A DNA stretch of 64,000 nucleotides from NCBI RefSeq assembly GCF_029223865.1, contig NZ_CP119520.1, positions 186,001-250,000 of the forward strand. Direction: 5' to 3'. The DNA comes from Telluria mixta. GTDB lineage: Bacteria > Pseudomonadota > Gammaproteobacteria > Burkholderiales > Burkholderiaceae_D. The translations under genes and the position numbers were made by a program. The notes beneath the pieces are model-generated. The model saw only the letters and a program-made list of their open reading frames with translations. It did not search any database and had not been told where the DNA came from. Below, piece after piece: positions 25,991-35,629 of the stretch (position 1 is the first letter of the stretch; each line of letters begins with the position of its first letter).

Positions 25991-27580
25991 TCACTTCCCG
26001 GTGGCTGCCAGCAGGCGCGGTTCGTCGACGCCCGACAGCTGGTTCAGGCGCATGTAGGTGCGCGGACCGGCCAGGCCGTCCGCCTTCAGGTTCTGCCTGA
26101 CCTGGAACGCGCGGAGCAGGCGCCGCGTGGGCTCGTCCAGGACCTGCCCGGCCGGCGGCGCCGCGCGCTTGCCGTCCAGTTCCGCGAGGCGGGCGCCGAT
26201 CCAGTCGACGTCCGGCCCGCTGTCGCCCGCCCCCACCTGGTCGCGGAAACCGCGCGGCACCGTCCACATGGTCGTGTACTCGCCGTCGATGCGGGTCGCG
26301 AGCAGTCCCAGGCTCACCGTGTGGCGCTGGCCGTTGATCGCCAGCGTGGCCGTGTCGTCGTCCATAGCGGTCAGCACGGCATAGCCGACCCGGGCGCCGT
26401 CGTGCAGGCCGACGATGGCCGGCCGGTCGAGCAGGCGCAGTTCGTACAGGCCGCCGCGGCCCTGGTAGCAGCGCAGGCCGAGGCGCGGCGCGGCGTCGCA
26501 CGCGGCCGCGGGCGGCAGTTGCCGGCCCCACAGCGCGCCCAGTTCGCGCAGCGCGTCGTCCTGCGTGGCCAGCGCCAGCGGCTTTGGCTGCATGGTCGCC
26601 TTGGCGGGCGCAGCCTGCGCCTTCATCGCGACAGCCGCCGGCGCCGGCGCGGGCGCCGCACGGTGCGGCACCGCCTGCCACGCCGCCGCGCTGATCGCCG
26701 CACCGGCCAGCACGCCGCCGGCCACCAACGGCCAGCGCAGCGGCTTGCGCGGCCCGCCGGCCGTCGCATCGTCGCCCGCGAACACTTCGCGCGCGGCACG
26801 GCGCAGGATCGCCGGCGTGACGTCGCGGCTGTTCTCGACATAGGCGCCGAGCAGCGCACGGTCGCACAACAGGTTGATGCGGCGCGGGACGCCGTCCGTC
26901 AGGCGGTGGATCTGCGGCGCCAGCGCGGCGGGAATCGGCCCCGAGTCCTGCACGCCCGCGACGGCCAGGCGGTGCGCGACATACGCGCCCGTCTCCGCGG
27001 CGGACAGGGGGCCCAGGTGGTAGCGGGCGATGACGCGCTGGGCCAGTTGCTCCAGCTCCGGCCGCGCGAGCATCGTGCGCAGTTCCGGCTGGCCGATCAG
27101 GATGATCTGCAGGAGCTTGCGCTCGCTCGTCTCGAGGTTCGTCAGGAGGCGCAACTGCTCCAGCACCTGGGCCGACAGGTTCTGCGCCTCGTCGATCACG
27201 AGCACGTTGTTGTGGCCTTGCGCGTGGCTGTCGAGCAAATAGGCGTTGATCGCATCCACATAGGCTTTCACCCCGGCCGCGGACGACACGGCGATGCGGA
27301 ATTCGTCGCAGATCGTCTGCAGCAGCTCCTCGACCGTCAGCTTCGGGTTGAAGATATAGGCCAGGCGGCAGTCGTCCGGCACCTGCTCGATGAAGCAGCG
27401 GCACACGGTCGTCTTGCCGGCGCCGATCTCGCCCGTGAGCAGCACGAACCCGCCCCCGCTCTTGACCCCGTACAGCAGGTGGGCGAGCGCCTCGCGATGG
27501 CGTTCGCTCATGAACAGGTAACGCGGATCGGGCGCGATCGAGAACGGCGCCTGCTTTAAATGGAAATAGTTTGTGTACAT
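25991..27580 (-). CDS. gspA: ExeA/GspA-like AAA ATPase with peptidoglycan-binding domain
   Basis: A 529-residue protein: AAA+ ATPase in the cytoplasm (YFHLKQAPFSIAPDPRYLFM; Walker A TGEIGAGKTTVCR; Walker B VLVIDEAQNL), a membrane helix near 280-300, and a periplasmic part ending in a peptidoglycan-binding repeat (LRAFQVRQNLKADGLAGPRT). GspA with GspB drives assembly of the secretin multimer through the cell wall. It is first in the gspA-gspB-mobB unit, and the exported protein gene upstream ends 15 bases before it, so a longer operon is likely. Confidence 0.93.
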   Translation of the reverse strand: MYTNYFHLKQAPFSIAPDPRYLFMSERHREALAHLLYGVKSGGGFVLLTGEIGAGKTTVCRCFIEQVPDDCRLAYIFNPKLTVEELLQTICDEFRIAVSSAAGVKAYVDAINAYLLDSHAQGHNNVLVIDEAQNLSAQVLEQLRLLTNLETSERKLLQIILIGQPELRTMLARPELEQLAQRVIARYHLGPLSAAETGAYVAHRLAVAGVQDSGPIPAALAPQIHRLTDGVPRRINLLCDRALLGAYVENSRDVTPAILRRAAREVFAGDDATAGGPRKPLRWPLVAGGVLAGAAISAAAWQAVPHRAAPAPAPAAVAMKAQAAPAKATMQPKPLALATQDDALRELGALWGRQLPPAAACDAAPRLGLRCYQGRGGLYELRLLDRPAIVGLHDGARVGYAVLTAMDDDTATLAINGQRHTVSLGLLATRIDGEYTTMWTVPRGFRDQVGAGDSGPDVDWIGARLAELDGKRAAPPAGQVLDEPTRRLLRAFQVRQNLKADGLAGPRTYMRLNQLSGVDEPRLLAATGK

Positions 27581-27595
27581 GCCAATACCAAAAGC

Positions 27596-28081
27596 TTACC
27601 GGCGCGGCGGCAGCGGTTTGAACTTCGCGCAGTATATTTTGCTTTTGGCATTGTAGTAAGCGATCGTGCTGCCGGGGACGGATACGCGCAAAGGGTAAGG
27701 CGACGCATCGGCGGCCTGGTGGCGCACGCCGGCCGCCTTGCGGATGGCCTGTTCCAGTTCGTCCGGCGCCACTTCGGCGACGGCGCCCACGAATACCCAT
27801 TCGCTCGTGTCGTCGCTGACCATCACCTCGGTGACGGGCGCGCCCCACAAGCTCGTCTCGCCGGTGCGGAACCAGTATGCGCCGCCCTCGTGCTTGTAGG
27901 CCGGGCCGAAATGGGTCTTCAGCCAGCCATAGAAATACTTGTTGTCGAGATGGTCGTGGCACAGCAGCGCCGCGCCGATGACGGGGCCGAACGTGGACGG
28001 CTGCTTGTCCTGCGTCTGCGCACGCGCCGGGGTCGCGAGCGCCAGCGCGAGGGCCAGCAGCCCTACAATTTTCCCAACCAT
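27596..28081 (-). CDS. Exported protein of unknown function
   Basis: A 161-residue protein with a signal peptide (MVGKIVGLLALALALATPARA). The mature part holds two Cys, an aromatic stretch (DNKYFYGWLKTHFGPAYKHEGGAYWF) and ends in basic residues. I do not recognise the family. Its start overlaps the end of the small upstream gene by 19 bases, and gspA follows 15 bases after its stop, so it sits inside a four- to five-gene operon and could have an envelope role. Confidence 0.7.
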   Translation of the reverse strand: MVGKIVGLLALALALATPARAQTQDKQPSTFGPVIGAALLCHDHLDNKYFYGWLKTHFGPAYKHEGGAYWFRTGETSLWGAPVTEVMVSDDTSEWVFVGAVAEVAPDELEQAIRKAAGVRHQAADASPYPLRVSVPGSTIAYYNAKSKIYCAKFKPLPPRR

Positions 28082-28248
28082 GCGCGGTTGGCGGCGATCT
28101 TCGCCTTCACCGAGGCCGGCAGCGCCTCGTAACAGCCCGGATGCTGCTTGAGCGCGTGCTCGCGCACTTCCTTTTCCATGCCGTTGACGATGAATATATA
28201 GACGGAGGCACCTTCCGCATTCTTGCGGGTGCCCATGTAGCGAATCAC
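28063..28248 (-). CDS. Small protein of 61 residues, unknown function
   Basis: Read from a GTG at 28248 that has AAGGAG six bases upstream, much better than any start in the longer frame. The product (start IRYMGTRKNAEGASVYIFIV, then KQHPGCYEALPASVKAKIAA) is short, charged and carries one Cys. Codon use fits a real gene. It overlaps the exported-protein gene by 19 bases. No family is recognised. Confidence 0.62.
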   Translation of the reverse strand: MIRYMGTRKNAEGASVYIFIVNGMEKEVREHALKQHPGCYEALPASVKAKIAANRAWLGKL

Positions 28249-28321
28249 GATGATCTCCTTGACGTGGCGCCCATTATGACATTCGCCCTCCGTTCCGGCC
28301 ACGGCCGGGCGCAGCCGTGCG

Positions 28322-29140
28322 TCAGGATGGGGTGCTGGTAATGGCCCGGTAAGCCCCGTCGTTGCGCTCCAGCCACATCTGCAGCAGCTCGCGGTTGTCA
28401 TGCTGCCAAGGGTGAAAGCGCGGCGACAGGTAGTGCAGCGCCGGCCGGACCAGCGCCCACGCCAAGCCGCGCCGGCCGAACCAGCTGCGCGCGGCGCTGG
28501 CCCACGTGCGCAGGGCGAACAGCTGGCCGTCGCGGTGCAGGTTGTGGGCCGTCTGCTGGAACGTGTCGAGCCAGAACACGACGCTCACGTGCAAGTACCA
28601 CAGCACGCGTTTCGCATAGCCGCCGCCGGCCGCGCGATAGACGTCGTAGGCGACCGCCTTGTGCTCCGTCTCTTCCGCCGCATGCCACGACCACAGCACG
28701 CGCAGCTGCGGTTCCGCGTCTTCCAGCCACGCCGGGTTGCGCAGCACATAGTCGGCCAGCATCGCCGTGTAGTGCTCCAGCGCGCACGTGATGGCCAGGC
28801 GGTCCGCGACGGCCAGCCGCGCCGCGAACCCGACCCGGCGCCGCGTGCGCGGTTCGAGCGTGTACGGATACCCCTGCCGCGCCAGTTCGGCGTTGTATTG
28901 CTCGTGCACGAAGCGGTGGCTCGCTTCCTGGCCGATGAAGCCCTTCACTTCGGCGCGCAAGGCGGGATCCCGGATGGTCTCCGGCGGCACGGCGCGTACG
29001 CTGTCGATGAACATCTGCTCGCCCAGCGGGAAACTCATCGACAGGGCATTCATGAACGCGGTGCGCCAGGCATCGCCGCCCAGCCACAAGCGGCTAAAAC
29101 CGCGCGACAGGTCGACGTTCAGCTTGCGGACAGTGAGCAT
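28322..29140 (-). CDS. Metal-dependent hydrolase of the PF10118 family
   Basis: A 272-residue helical protein of the predicted metal-dependent hydrolase family PF10118. Conserved acidic and His positions that could hold a di-metal site are in FIGQEASHRFVHEQYN, ALEHYTAML and WHAAEETEHKAVAYDVY. These helices recall ferritin-like folds. Activity is unproven in the family. The ATG at 29140 with GGAGGCTCCC upstream is chosen over one at 29161. Confidence 0.85.
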   Translation of the reverse strand: MLTVRKLNVDLSRGFSRLWLGGDAWRTAFMNALSMSFPLGEQMFIDSVRAVPPETIRDPALRAEVKGFIGQEASHRFVHEQYNAELARQGYPYTLEPRTRRRVGFAARLAVADRLAITCALEHYTAMLADYVLRNPAWLEDAEPQLRVLWSWHAAEETEHKAVAYDVYRAAGGGYAKRVLWYLHVSVVFWLDTFQQTAHNLHRDGQLFALRTWASAARSWFGRRGLAWALVRPALHYLSPRFHPWQHDNRELLQMWLERNDGAYRAITSTPS

Positions 29141-29358
29141 GGGAGCCTCCAAAATAGACATTGGATCATGTCACACTATCACGAACCGGGTGCGCGCAAT
29201 CGAGGATGTCTTCGAAAATAACTGGCATCCGTTCCACCCCCTGTTTTTCGCAGCCTGTTCCCCGTTTTCGCGCATTCGTCGAATGGCGGCTGCGCCGGTG
29301 CCTTGCCTGCCGTATCGTGCAGTCTCCCGGCGCTGCCGCAGACAACAACGACGACACC

Positions 29359-30726
29359 ATGAAAACCGCCCTCAAGCTCACCGTCCTGGCCGCCGCGCTC
29401 GCGGCCGGCGCCCTCGTCATGACGCCCGCCTCGTTCGCCCAGCCGCAGGAAGCGGGCAATGCCGTCGCCACGGAACAGCGTGCCGTATCGGCGTTCAGCG
29501 CGATCGAGCTGGCGGGCCCGTACCACGTCGTGATCGATGCCCAGGCGAAGCCGTCGCTGGAACTGAGCGGCGAGCGCAAGCAGCTGGCCGAGATCGAGAC
29601 CGTCGTGCGCGGTGACACGCTCGTCGTGCGGCCCGTGCAGCGCAACGGCTTCTTCTTCAACTTCGGCAAGCGCCGCGAGACGGTCACCGTCCGCATCGGC
29701 GCGGCCGCGCTGAAACGCCTGACGGTGGCGGGCAGCGGCGACGTCGAAATCGACCGCATCGGCGCCGACCGCTTCACCCTGGCCGGCAACGGCCCGGGCG
29801 ACGTCCACGCGAGCGGCGCCGTGCGCCAGCTGACCGTGACCTCAAGCGGCAGCGGCGACCTGGAACTGCAGCACCTGAAAGCCACCGACGTCGACCTGAC
29901 CCTGAACGGGCCGGGCGACGTGGAGCTGGCCGACGTGAGCGGCACGCTGGCCGTGCAGGCGGGCGGCTCCGGCGACCTGGAAGCGGACGGCCTGCGCGCG
30001 AGCAAGGTGACGGCACGCATGCGCGGGCCGGGCAGCGTCAAGCTGGCCGGCAGCGCGCGCGAACTGGACCTGGAGATGTCCGGCTCGGGCGACTTCGAAG
30101 GCTGCGACCTGCGCATCGACGGCGGCGCGCGCAGCGTGCAGCGCGGACCGGGCAACGCGTGCCTCACGGGCGCGATCCGCAAGTTCGACGCCGAAGTGGA
30201 CGGCTCGGGCGAACTGGCCGTGCGCGGCCTGCAGGCCGGGACGGCCCAGCTGCGCATGAACGGGCCGGGCAACGTCGCGCTGGCCGGCACGGTGGGCGAC
30301 CTGAACGTGGAACTGGCCGGCTCGGGCGACCTCGATGCGGCCGGTCTCAAGGCGGGCAAGGCGACCGTGCGCGCCCGCGGCCCCGGCGGCGTCACCCTGG
30401 CGAACGTCGGCGACACGCTGGACGCGGCCCTGTCCGGCTCCGGCGGCCTGAAGGCCAGCATGTCCGGCAAGCGCCTGCTGCTGCGCATGAACGGGCCGGG
30501 CGATGCCCGCATCGACGGGAACGTCGCGCAGGTCGATGCGCAGATCGCGGGCTCGGGCAGCCTCGATGGCCACGGCCTGACGGCAGGTCACGCGGACATC
30601 GTCGTGCACGGACCGGGCACCGCATCGGTCAACGTCGTCGACAGGAACGACCGCGCGGACACGAAGACTGTCGCGCGCGGCCAGCTGCTGCTCGTCGACC
30701 GCAGCGGTTCGCACACGACCCGGTAA
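29359..30726 (+). CDS. Exported GIN-domain (DUF2807) protein with 16 alternating GSG/GPG rungs
   Basis: A 455-residue exported protein. A signal peptide (MKTALKLTVLAAALAAGALV...FA) and the DUF2807 opening (VSAFSAIELAGPYHVVID) are followed by a right-handed beta-solenoid. From residue 125 to 426 the motif alternates strictly: eight GSG turns (GSGDVEID, GSGDLELQ, GSGDLEAD and so on) with eight GPG turns (GPGDVHAS, GPGDVELA, GPGSVKLA and so on), about 19.5 residues apart. The family is often a putative adhesin or auto-transporter-like surface protein, but function is unknown. The start is the ATG at 29359, which opens the signal peptide. Confidence 0.85.
   Translation: MKTALKLTVLAAALAAGALVMTPASFAQPQEAGNAVATEQRAVSAFSAIELAGPYHVVIDAQAKPSLELSGERKQLAEIETVVRGDTLVVRPVQRNGFFFNFGKRRETVTVRIGAAALKRLTVAGSGDVEIDRIGADRFTLAGNGPGDVHASGAVRQLTVTSSGSGDLELQHLKATDVDLTLNGPGDVELADVSGTLAVQAGGSGDLEADGLRASKVTARMRGPGSVKLAGSARELDLEMSGSGDFEGCDLRIDGGARSVQRGPGNACLTGAIRKFDAEVDGSGELAVRGLQAGTAQLRMNGPGNVALAGTVGDLNVELAGSGDLDAAGLKAGKATVRARGPGGVTLANVGDTLDAALSGSGGLKASMSGKRLLLRMNGPGDARIDGNVAQVDAQIAGSGSLDGHGLTAGHADIVVHGPGTASVNVVDRNDRADTKTVARGQLLLVDRSGSHTTR
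29731..30636 (+). repeat. Coding repeat: 8 pairs of GSG/GPG rungs
   Basis: Sixteen degenerate units average about 58-59 bases each and alternate between a Gly-Ser-Gly-Asp turn and a Gly-Pro-Gly-Asp turn. The alternation suggests growth by duplication of a two-rung unit of about 39 residues. Confidence 0.8.
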
Positions 30727-30736
30727 GGAGGTCGCC

Positions 30737-31123
30737 ATGCTGTCCACGATGTTGCCGATATTCGCCCGCCTGAAACGCCGCCTCGCGCCGGCGTCCGCGC
30801 CCGCTGTCCGCGTATTCCCGGACTGCTTCGCCGCCGACGACACCGTCGTGCCGTGGGACGACGTGAGCCGCGTGCTGGCCTATGCGAACGAGGACGGCAT
30901 GCGCATCGAGGTGCGTGCCGCACATCTCGAGGAGGCCATCGTGCTGGCCGAGACGCAGCCCGGCTTCGACGCTTTCGTGCGCATGGCCGACCGCCGGTTG
31001 ACCTTCCCGCTCGCGTGGTGGGAAGCGCTGCCGCGCACGCGCCGCGTGGTGCTGTTCGAAGCCGCGCTGCGCGAAGTCCATCTCGACCGTCCTCATTCTG
31101 CGCCCCGTACCGCCCACGGCTGA
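30737..31123 (+). CDS. Hypothetical protein of 128 residues
   Basis: Begins 10 bases after the GIN-domain gene with AAGGAGGTCGCC before the ATG, so it is probably cotranscribed. The product is soluble, with DDTVVPWDDVSRVLAYANED and a C-terminal FPLAWWEALPRTRRVVLFEA. No family is recognised; no membrane segment or signal is seen. Confidence 0.68.
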   Translation: MLSTMLPIFARLKRRLAPASAPAVRVFPDCFAADDTVVPWDDVSRVLAYANEDGMRIEVRAAHLEEAIVLAETQPGFDAFVRMADRRLTFPLAWWEALPRTRRVVLFEAALREVHLDRPHSAPRTAHG

Positions 31124-31179
31124 ACGCCTGGTCCTTGTGCTAATGTAGCGGCGCCGCCTACGACACGCCAAGGATCCCG

Positions 31180-33108
31180 ATGACGTCACACCTGGTTCGC
31201 CTCGCTCCCCTCGTCAGCGCCCTGGCGCTCGCCGGGTTCGCCCACGCGCAGACGGCCCCGCAATATTCCGAACTTCCTTCCGAGACCCCGGCCGAATTCA
31301 AGGCGCCCGACGCCGGCTTCAACTACGTGAAGCAAACGGTGATGATCCCGATGCGCGACGGGACGAAGCTGAACACCATCATCATCGTGCCGAAGGGTGT
31401 GCAGAACGCGCCCATCCTGCTCACGCGTACGCCGTACGATGCGTCCAGCCTCGTGAACCACTCGGACAGTTCGGACCTGGAGACGATCCTGACGGGCTAC
31501 GACAACGCGGCCGACGTCATCGCCGGGGAAGGCTATATCCGCGTCGTGCAGGACGTGCGCGGCAAGTACGGCTCCGAGGGCGACTACGTGATGAACCGCC
31601 CGCTGCATGGCCCGCTGAACCCGACGCCCGTCGACCATTCGACCGACACGTACGACACGATCGACTGGCTGACGAAGAACGTCCCGGAGACGAACGGCCG
31701 CGTGGGCATCATCGGCATTTCGTACGACGGCTTCCTGCCGCTGATGGCGCTCGTGAATCCGCACCCGGCGCTGAAGGTCGCGGTGCCGATGAACCCGATG
31801 GTGGACGACTGGATGGGCGACGACTGGTTCCACAACGGCGCCTTCCGGCAGATCAATATGTCGTACATGCTCGAACAGGTCGTCACGCGCGCCAACACGG
31901 CCAAGTGGCCCATCACGCACTACGACGACTACGACATGTACCTGCGGGCCGGCTCGGCGGGCGCACTGGGCCGCGAACGGGGCCTGGAACAGAGCGGCTT
32001 CTGGAATAAGGTCGTCGCGCATCCGGCGTACGACGCTTTCTGGCAGCAGCAGGCGATGGACAGGATCCTGGCGAGTCGACCCGTCACGGTGCCGACCCTC
32101 CTGGTGCACAGTTATTGGGACGCGGAAGACATCTATGGCGCCATCGCCGTGTGGAAGGCTATCAAGCCGCACGATACGGGAAACAACGTGTTCCTGTCGC
32201 TGGGCCCGTGGTCGCATGGCGGCGCGATCGGCGACGGCGCCACGCTCGGCACTTTGAAATTCGGCAGCGACACGGCGCTGTACTGGCGCCAGCAGGTCTT
32301 GAGGCCGTTCCTCGCGCGCTACCTGAAGGGCGATGCCGGCGTGCCCGCGATTCCGACGGTCACCGCGTTCGAGACGGGCACGAACAAGTGGCGCAACCTC
32401 ACGGCGTGGCCCGGCGGCGCCATCGAACCTGTCGCGCTGCGCCTGGCCGCCAACCAGAAGGCCGTGCTCGGCGGCGCGGCCGATGCGAAAGGCTACGACG
32501 AATACGTGTCCGATCCGGCCAAGCCGGTGCCGTTCCGCCAGCGCCCGATCCCGCCGTACGGCTACGACGAAGCGAAGGGCCAGACGTGGCCGCGCTGGCT
32601 CGTCGACGACCAGCGCGAGGCGTCGGGCCGCACGGACGTCGCGACGTTCGTGTCCGACGTGCTGACGGCGCCCGTGAAAATCAGCGGCGAGCCGGTCGCG
32701 CACCTCGTCGCGTCGACGAGCGGCACCGATTCGGACTGGGTCGTGAAGCTGATCGACGTGTACCCGGACCAGGTGGGATCGCAGCCGGCGCTGGGCGGCT
32801 ACCAGCTGATGGTGGCGGGCGACATCTTCCGCGGCCGCTACCGCGAAGGGTTCGACAATCCGAAGGCGCTGGCGCCGAACAAGGCATTGGCGTACCGCTT
32901 TGGCCTGCCGACGGCGAACCACGTGTTCCTGCCCGGCCACCGCATCATGGTGCAGGTGCAGTCGAGCTGGTTCCCGCTGTACGACCGCAATCCGCAGACC
33001 TTCGTACCGAACATCTTCTTTGCCCAGCCGGGCGACTACAGGAAGGCCACGCAGCGCATCTACCACAGCAGCTACGTCGAACTGCCCCTCGTGAAAGCCG
33101 CGCCATGA
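31180..33108 (+). CDS. CocE/NonD family serine hydrolase (X-Pro dipeptidyl-peptidase S15-like)
   Basis: A 642-residue exported enzyme with signal peptide (ending AGFAHA). The S15 domain starts at VKQTVMIPMRDGTKLNTIII, has the oxyanion region QDVRGKYGSEGDY and nucleophile Ser in GIISYDGF-type motif (IGISYDGFLPLM). The acid-His part is near VHSYWDAEDIYG and LGPWSHGG. A C-terminal jelly-roll domain (SGEPVAHLVAST; HRIMVQVQSSWFP) completes the CocE layout. Members cut X-Pro dipeptides, cocaine-like esters or cephalosporin esters. The GFA gene overlaps its stop by four bases. Confidence 0.9.
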   Translation: MTSHLVRLAPLVSALALAGFAHAQTAPQYSELPSETPAEFKAPDAGFNYVKQTVMIPMRDGTKLNTIIIVPKGVQNAPILLTRTPYDASSLVNHSDSSDLETILTGYDNAADVIAGEGYIRVVQDVRGKYGSEGDYVMNRPLHGPLNPTPVDHSTDTYDTIDWLTKNVPETNGRVGIIGISYDGFLPLMALVNPHPALKVAVPMNPMVDDWMGDDWFHNGAFRQINMSYMLEQVVTRANTAKWPITHYDDYDMYLRAGSAGALGRERGLEQSGFWNKVVAHPAYDAFWQQQAMDRILASRPVTVPTLLVHSYWDAEDIYGAIAVWKAIKPHDTGNNVFLSLGPWSHGGAIGDGATLGTLKFGSDTALYWRQQVLRPFLARYLKGDAGVPAIPTVTAFETGTNKWRNLTAWPGGAIEPVALRLAANQKAVLGGAADAKGYDEYVSDPAKPVPFRQRPIPPYGYDEAKGQTWPRWLVDDQREASGRTDVATFVSDVLTAPVKISGEPVAHLVASTSGTDSDWVVKLIDVYPDQVGSQPALGGYQLMVAGDIFRGRYREGFDNPKALAPNKALAYRFGLPTANHVFLPGHRIMVQVQSSWFPLYDRNPQTFVPNIFFAQPGDYRKATQRIYHSSYVELPLVKAAP

Positions 33109-33515
33109 CGGACGGCCTGCGCACCTGGCACGGCAGCTGCCATTGCGGCGCCGTGCGCTTCGCGGCGGATATCGACTTCACGCGCGGTACGATCCGCTGC
33201 AACTGCTCGCTGTGCACCAAGCAGAGAAACTGGGCCGCGATCGTGCCCGCGGCTGCATTCCGCCTCCTGCAGGGCAACGGCGCGCTGACGGAATACCGCT
33301 GCAACACCCGTACGGAGCGCCACCTGTTCTGCGGCGCGTGCGGCATCCGGCCGTTCGGCACGGGGACGTCGCCGCGCTGGGGCGATTACGTCGCCGTCAG
33401 CGTACACTGCCTGGACGACCTGCCGGCCGACGCACGCGCGGCACTGCCCGTCACATACCTGAACGGGCGCGACGACGACTGGAATCACCCCCCGGCCGAC
33501 GTGCGCAATATATAA
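33105..33515 (+). CDS. GFA family zinc protein (CENP-V/GFA domain)
   Basis: A 136-residue protein with the zinc-binding Cys sets of the GFA family: GSCHCGAVRF, IRCNCSLCTKQ and LFCGACGIRPFG. GFA proteins relate to glutathione-dependent formaldehyde-activating enzyme, but most are uncharacterised. Its ATG overlaps the stop of the preceding hydrolase gene (ATGA), which indicates translational coupling. Confidence 0.92.
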   Translation: MTDGLRTWHGSCHCGAVRFAADIDFTRGTIRCNCSLCTKQRNWAAIVPAAAFRLLQGNGALTEYRCNTRTERHLFCGACGIRPFGTGTSPRWGDYVAVSVHCLDDLPADARAALPVTYLNGRDDDWNHPPADVRNI

Positions 33516-33637
33516 TTCCATTTTTTCGAAGAAATCCTTCTGTTTACTTCGCTTTTTCAAGATCTGTCATTGACCTATTCTCTTGCCTTGACAACGGCCG
33601 TCCCGGCCGCGATTCTTGTTATTGATGAGAGACGACC

Positions 33638-34507
33638 ATGAAACGCATCCTGCTTTTCCTTGCCACTAACCTCGCCATCATGCTCGTGCTTGGCATTACG
33701 GCGAGCCTGCTGGGCGTTAACCAATACCTGACGGCGAAGGGCCTGAACTTCGGCGCCCTGCTCGTCTTCGCCGGCCTGATGGGCTTCGGCGGTGCCTTCA
33801 TTTCGCTGTGGATGTCGAAGCCCATCGCGAAATGGACCACGGGTGCGCGCGTGATCGCGCAACCCTCGAACCCCACCGAGCGCTGGCTGCTCGACACCGT
33901 CGCGCGCCAGGCGCAGAAGGCCGGCATCGCGATGCCGGAAGTCGCGATCTACGAAGGCGCGCCGAACGCGTTCGCCACCGGCGCGACGAAGAACGCGTCG
34001 CTCGTCGCCGTGTCGACGGGCCTGCTGACGTCGATGACGCACGATGAAGTGGAAGCGGTGCTGGCGCACGAAGTGGCGCACGTCGCGAACGGCGACATGG
34101 TGACGCTCACCTTGATCCAGGGCGTGGTGAACACGTTCGTGATCTTCCTGGCGCGCGTCGTCGCCTACTTTGTGGACCAGTTCCTGCGCCGCGACGGCGA
34201 GGAGCGCGGCCCCGGCATCGCGTTCACGATCACGTCGGTCGTGTGCGACCTGCTGTTCGGCCTCGTGGCCAGCATCATCGTGGCCTGGTTCTCGCGCCAG
34301 CGCGAATACCGTGCCGACCGCGGCGCCGCCCAGATCATGGGCACGCCCCGTCCGATGATCGCCGCGCTCCGTCGCCTGGGCGGCCTGGATCACGCCGACC
34401 TGCCGAAGAACCTGGCCGCATCGGGCATCGCCGGCGGCGGCGTGCTGGCCCTGTTCAGCAGCCACCCGTCGTGCGAGGACCGCATCGCGGCCTTGCAGCA
34501 GGCATGA
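33638..34507 (+). CDS. htpX: Membrane zinc protease HtpX
   Basis: A 289-residue inner-membrane M48 protease for quality control of membrane proteins. Two N-terminal helices (about 5-25 and 38-58) precede the active site [10 protein letters not shown] (His144, Glu145, His148), two more helices, and the third zinc ligand region [15 protein letters not shown]; the end [12 protein letters not shown] is also typical. The permease gene downstream overlaps its stop (ATGA). No heat-shock promoter was recognised in the 122-bp gap before it. Confidence 0.95.
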   Translation: MKRILLFLATNLAIMLVLGITASLLGVNQYLTAKGLNFGALLVFAGLMGFGGAFISLWMSKPIAKWTTGARVIAQPSNPTERWLLDTVARQAQKAGIAMPEVAIYEGAPNAFATGATKNASLVAVSTGLLTSMTHDEVEAVLAHEVAHVANGDMVTLTLIQGVVNTFVIFLARVVAYFVDQFLRRDGEERGPGIAFTITSVVCDLLFGLVASIIVAWFSRQREYRADRGAAQIMGTPRPMIAALRRLGGLDHADLPKNLAASGIAGGGVLALFSSHPSCEDRIAALQQA

Positions 34508-35622
34508 CGGACCGGCGCGCGTCCAGGCTTCTCGTGCCGGCGCTGTTCGCGCTGGCGCTGGCCGTCCTCCTGCAGCACTTCCTCGGCGCGCTGGCCTGGG
34601 CCGGCCTGCTCGCCGTGATCACCTGGCCCGCGCACGTCCACCTGCAGCGCCGCGGCTGGCCGCCTTCCGCCAGCGCGGCCTTCCTCGTGGGCCTGCTGAT
34701 CCTCGGTTTCGTCGGTCCGGGTATCCTGTTGCTGAATACGCTGGGCGGCGAACTGGCCGGCGTGCAGCGCCTCCTTGCTCGCGCCAACGAGACGGGCATC
34801 CCCGTCCCCGCCTGGATCGCGCACCTGCCGATGGTGGCCGAACACGCGGTCCAGTGGTGGAACGAGCACCTTGCCCAGCCCGGCGGCCTGAATCGCCTCG
34901 TCGGCAGCGCGGCCGGCGACGTCGCCCCGCACCTGACGGGCGCCGCGCGCCTGTGGGGCTCGACGATCCTCGCGAACGCGCTGTACCTGTTCCTCGCCCT
35001 GCTCACCCTGTTCGTGCTGTACCTGCACGGCCCCGCCGCCATCCGCCACGTCGACACGGCCGGCATGCGTGCGCTGCCGCGCCAGTATCCGATGCTGCGC
35101 CGCGTGTTCCCCCTGTCCGTGCGCGGCACGGCGCTGGGCCTCGTCTCCGTCGCCATCCTGGAAGGCTGCGTGCTCGGCGCCGCCTACGCCATCGCGGGCG
35201 CGCCGGCGCCGGCGCTGCTGGGCGTGCTCACGGGGTATTTCGCGCTCGTGCCGGGCGGCGCGCCGCTGTCGTTCTCGCTCGTCTCGCTGCTGCTCCTGGG
35301 CCAGGGCCATTCCGGCGCCGCGCTCGGCCTGTTCTGCTGGGGCGCGTTCGAGCTGTTCCTCGTCGATAAATTCATCCGCCCGAAGCTGATCGGCCGGCGC
35401 GTGAACCTGCCGTTCCTCGCCGTGCTGTTCGGCCTCCTCGGCGGCGTCTCGACCCTGGGCGTCATTGGCCTGTTCGTGGGTCCGTTCATGATGGCGATTC
35501 TGTTCGAATGGCTGCGCGACAATACCGCTTTTAATACCAATTCCCCGCTCGAACCGGACAGCTCAAGCAGAGCGAACGAGACCAATTCTGCACCTACCGG
35601 GCAGCGCGACAATACCAATTAA
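34504..35622 (+). CDS. AI-2E family transporter (second copy)
   Basis: A 372-residue permease of the AI-2E family, coupled to htpX by an ATGA overlap. Helices occur at both ends with a soluble middle; the family region [20 protein letters not shown] replaces the more usual DFIPYIGP, so it is a divergent member. [20 protein letters not shown] and VGPFMMAIL are typical. The hydrophilic tail ([20 protein letters not shown]) is rich in Asn and Ser, and its codons contain AATACC repeats that may be part of the nag control region. Confidence 0.88.
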   Translation: MTDRRASRLLVPALFALALAVLLQHFLGALAWAGLLAVITWPAHVHLQRRGWPPSASAAFLVGLLILGFVGPGILLLNTLGGELAGVQRLLARANETGIPVPAWIAHLPMVAEHAVQWWNEHLAQPGGLNRLVGSAAGDVAPHLTGAARLWGSTILANALYLFLALLTLFVLYLHGPAAIRHVDTAGMRALPRQYPMLRRVFPLSVRGTALGLVSVAILEGCVLGAAYAIAGAPAPALLGVLTGYFALVPGGAPLSFSLVSLLLLGQGHSGAALGLFCWGAFELFLVDKFIRPKLIGRRVNLPFLAVLFGLLGGVSTLGVIGLFVGPFMMAILFEWLRDNTAFNTNSPLEPDSSSRANETNSAPTGQRDNTN

Positions 35623-35627
35623 ATACC
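35521..35627. promoter_or_regulatory. Two pairs of AATACC boxes, candidate operator of the nag operon
   Basis: AATACC occurs at 35521-35526 and 35533-35538 and again at 35611-35616 and 35622-35627. Within each pair the boxes are 11-12 bases apart, about one helical turn; the pairs are about 90 bp apart. The second pair ends two bases before the -35 box of the nag promoter. The reverse form GGTATT, with TTGGTATTG, resembles half-sites of GntR/HutC-type amino-sugar regulators. A lone TTGGTAT lies upstream of the GntR gene (42889-42895). Confidence 0.45.
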
Positions 35628-35629
35628 TG

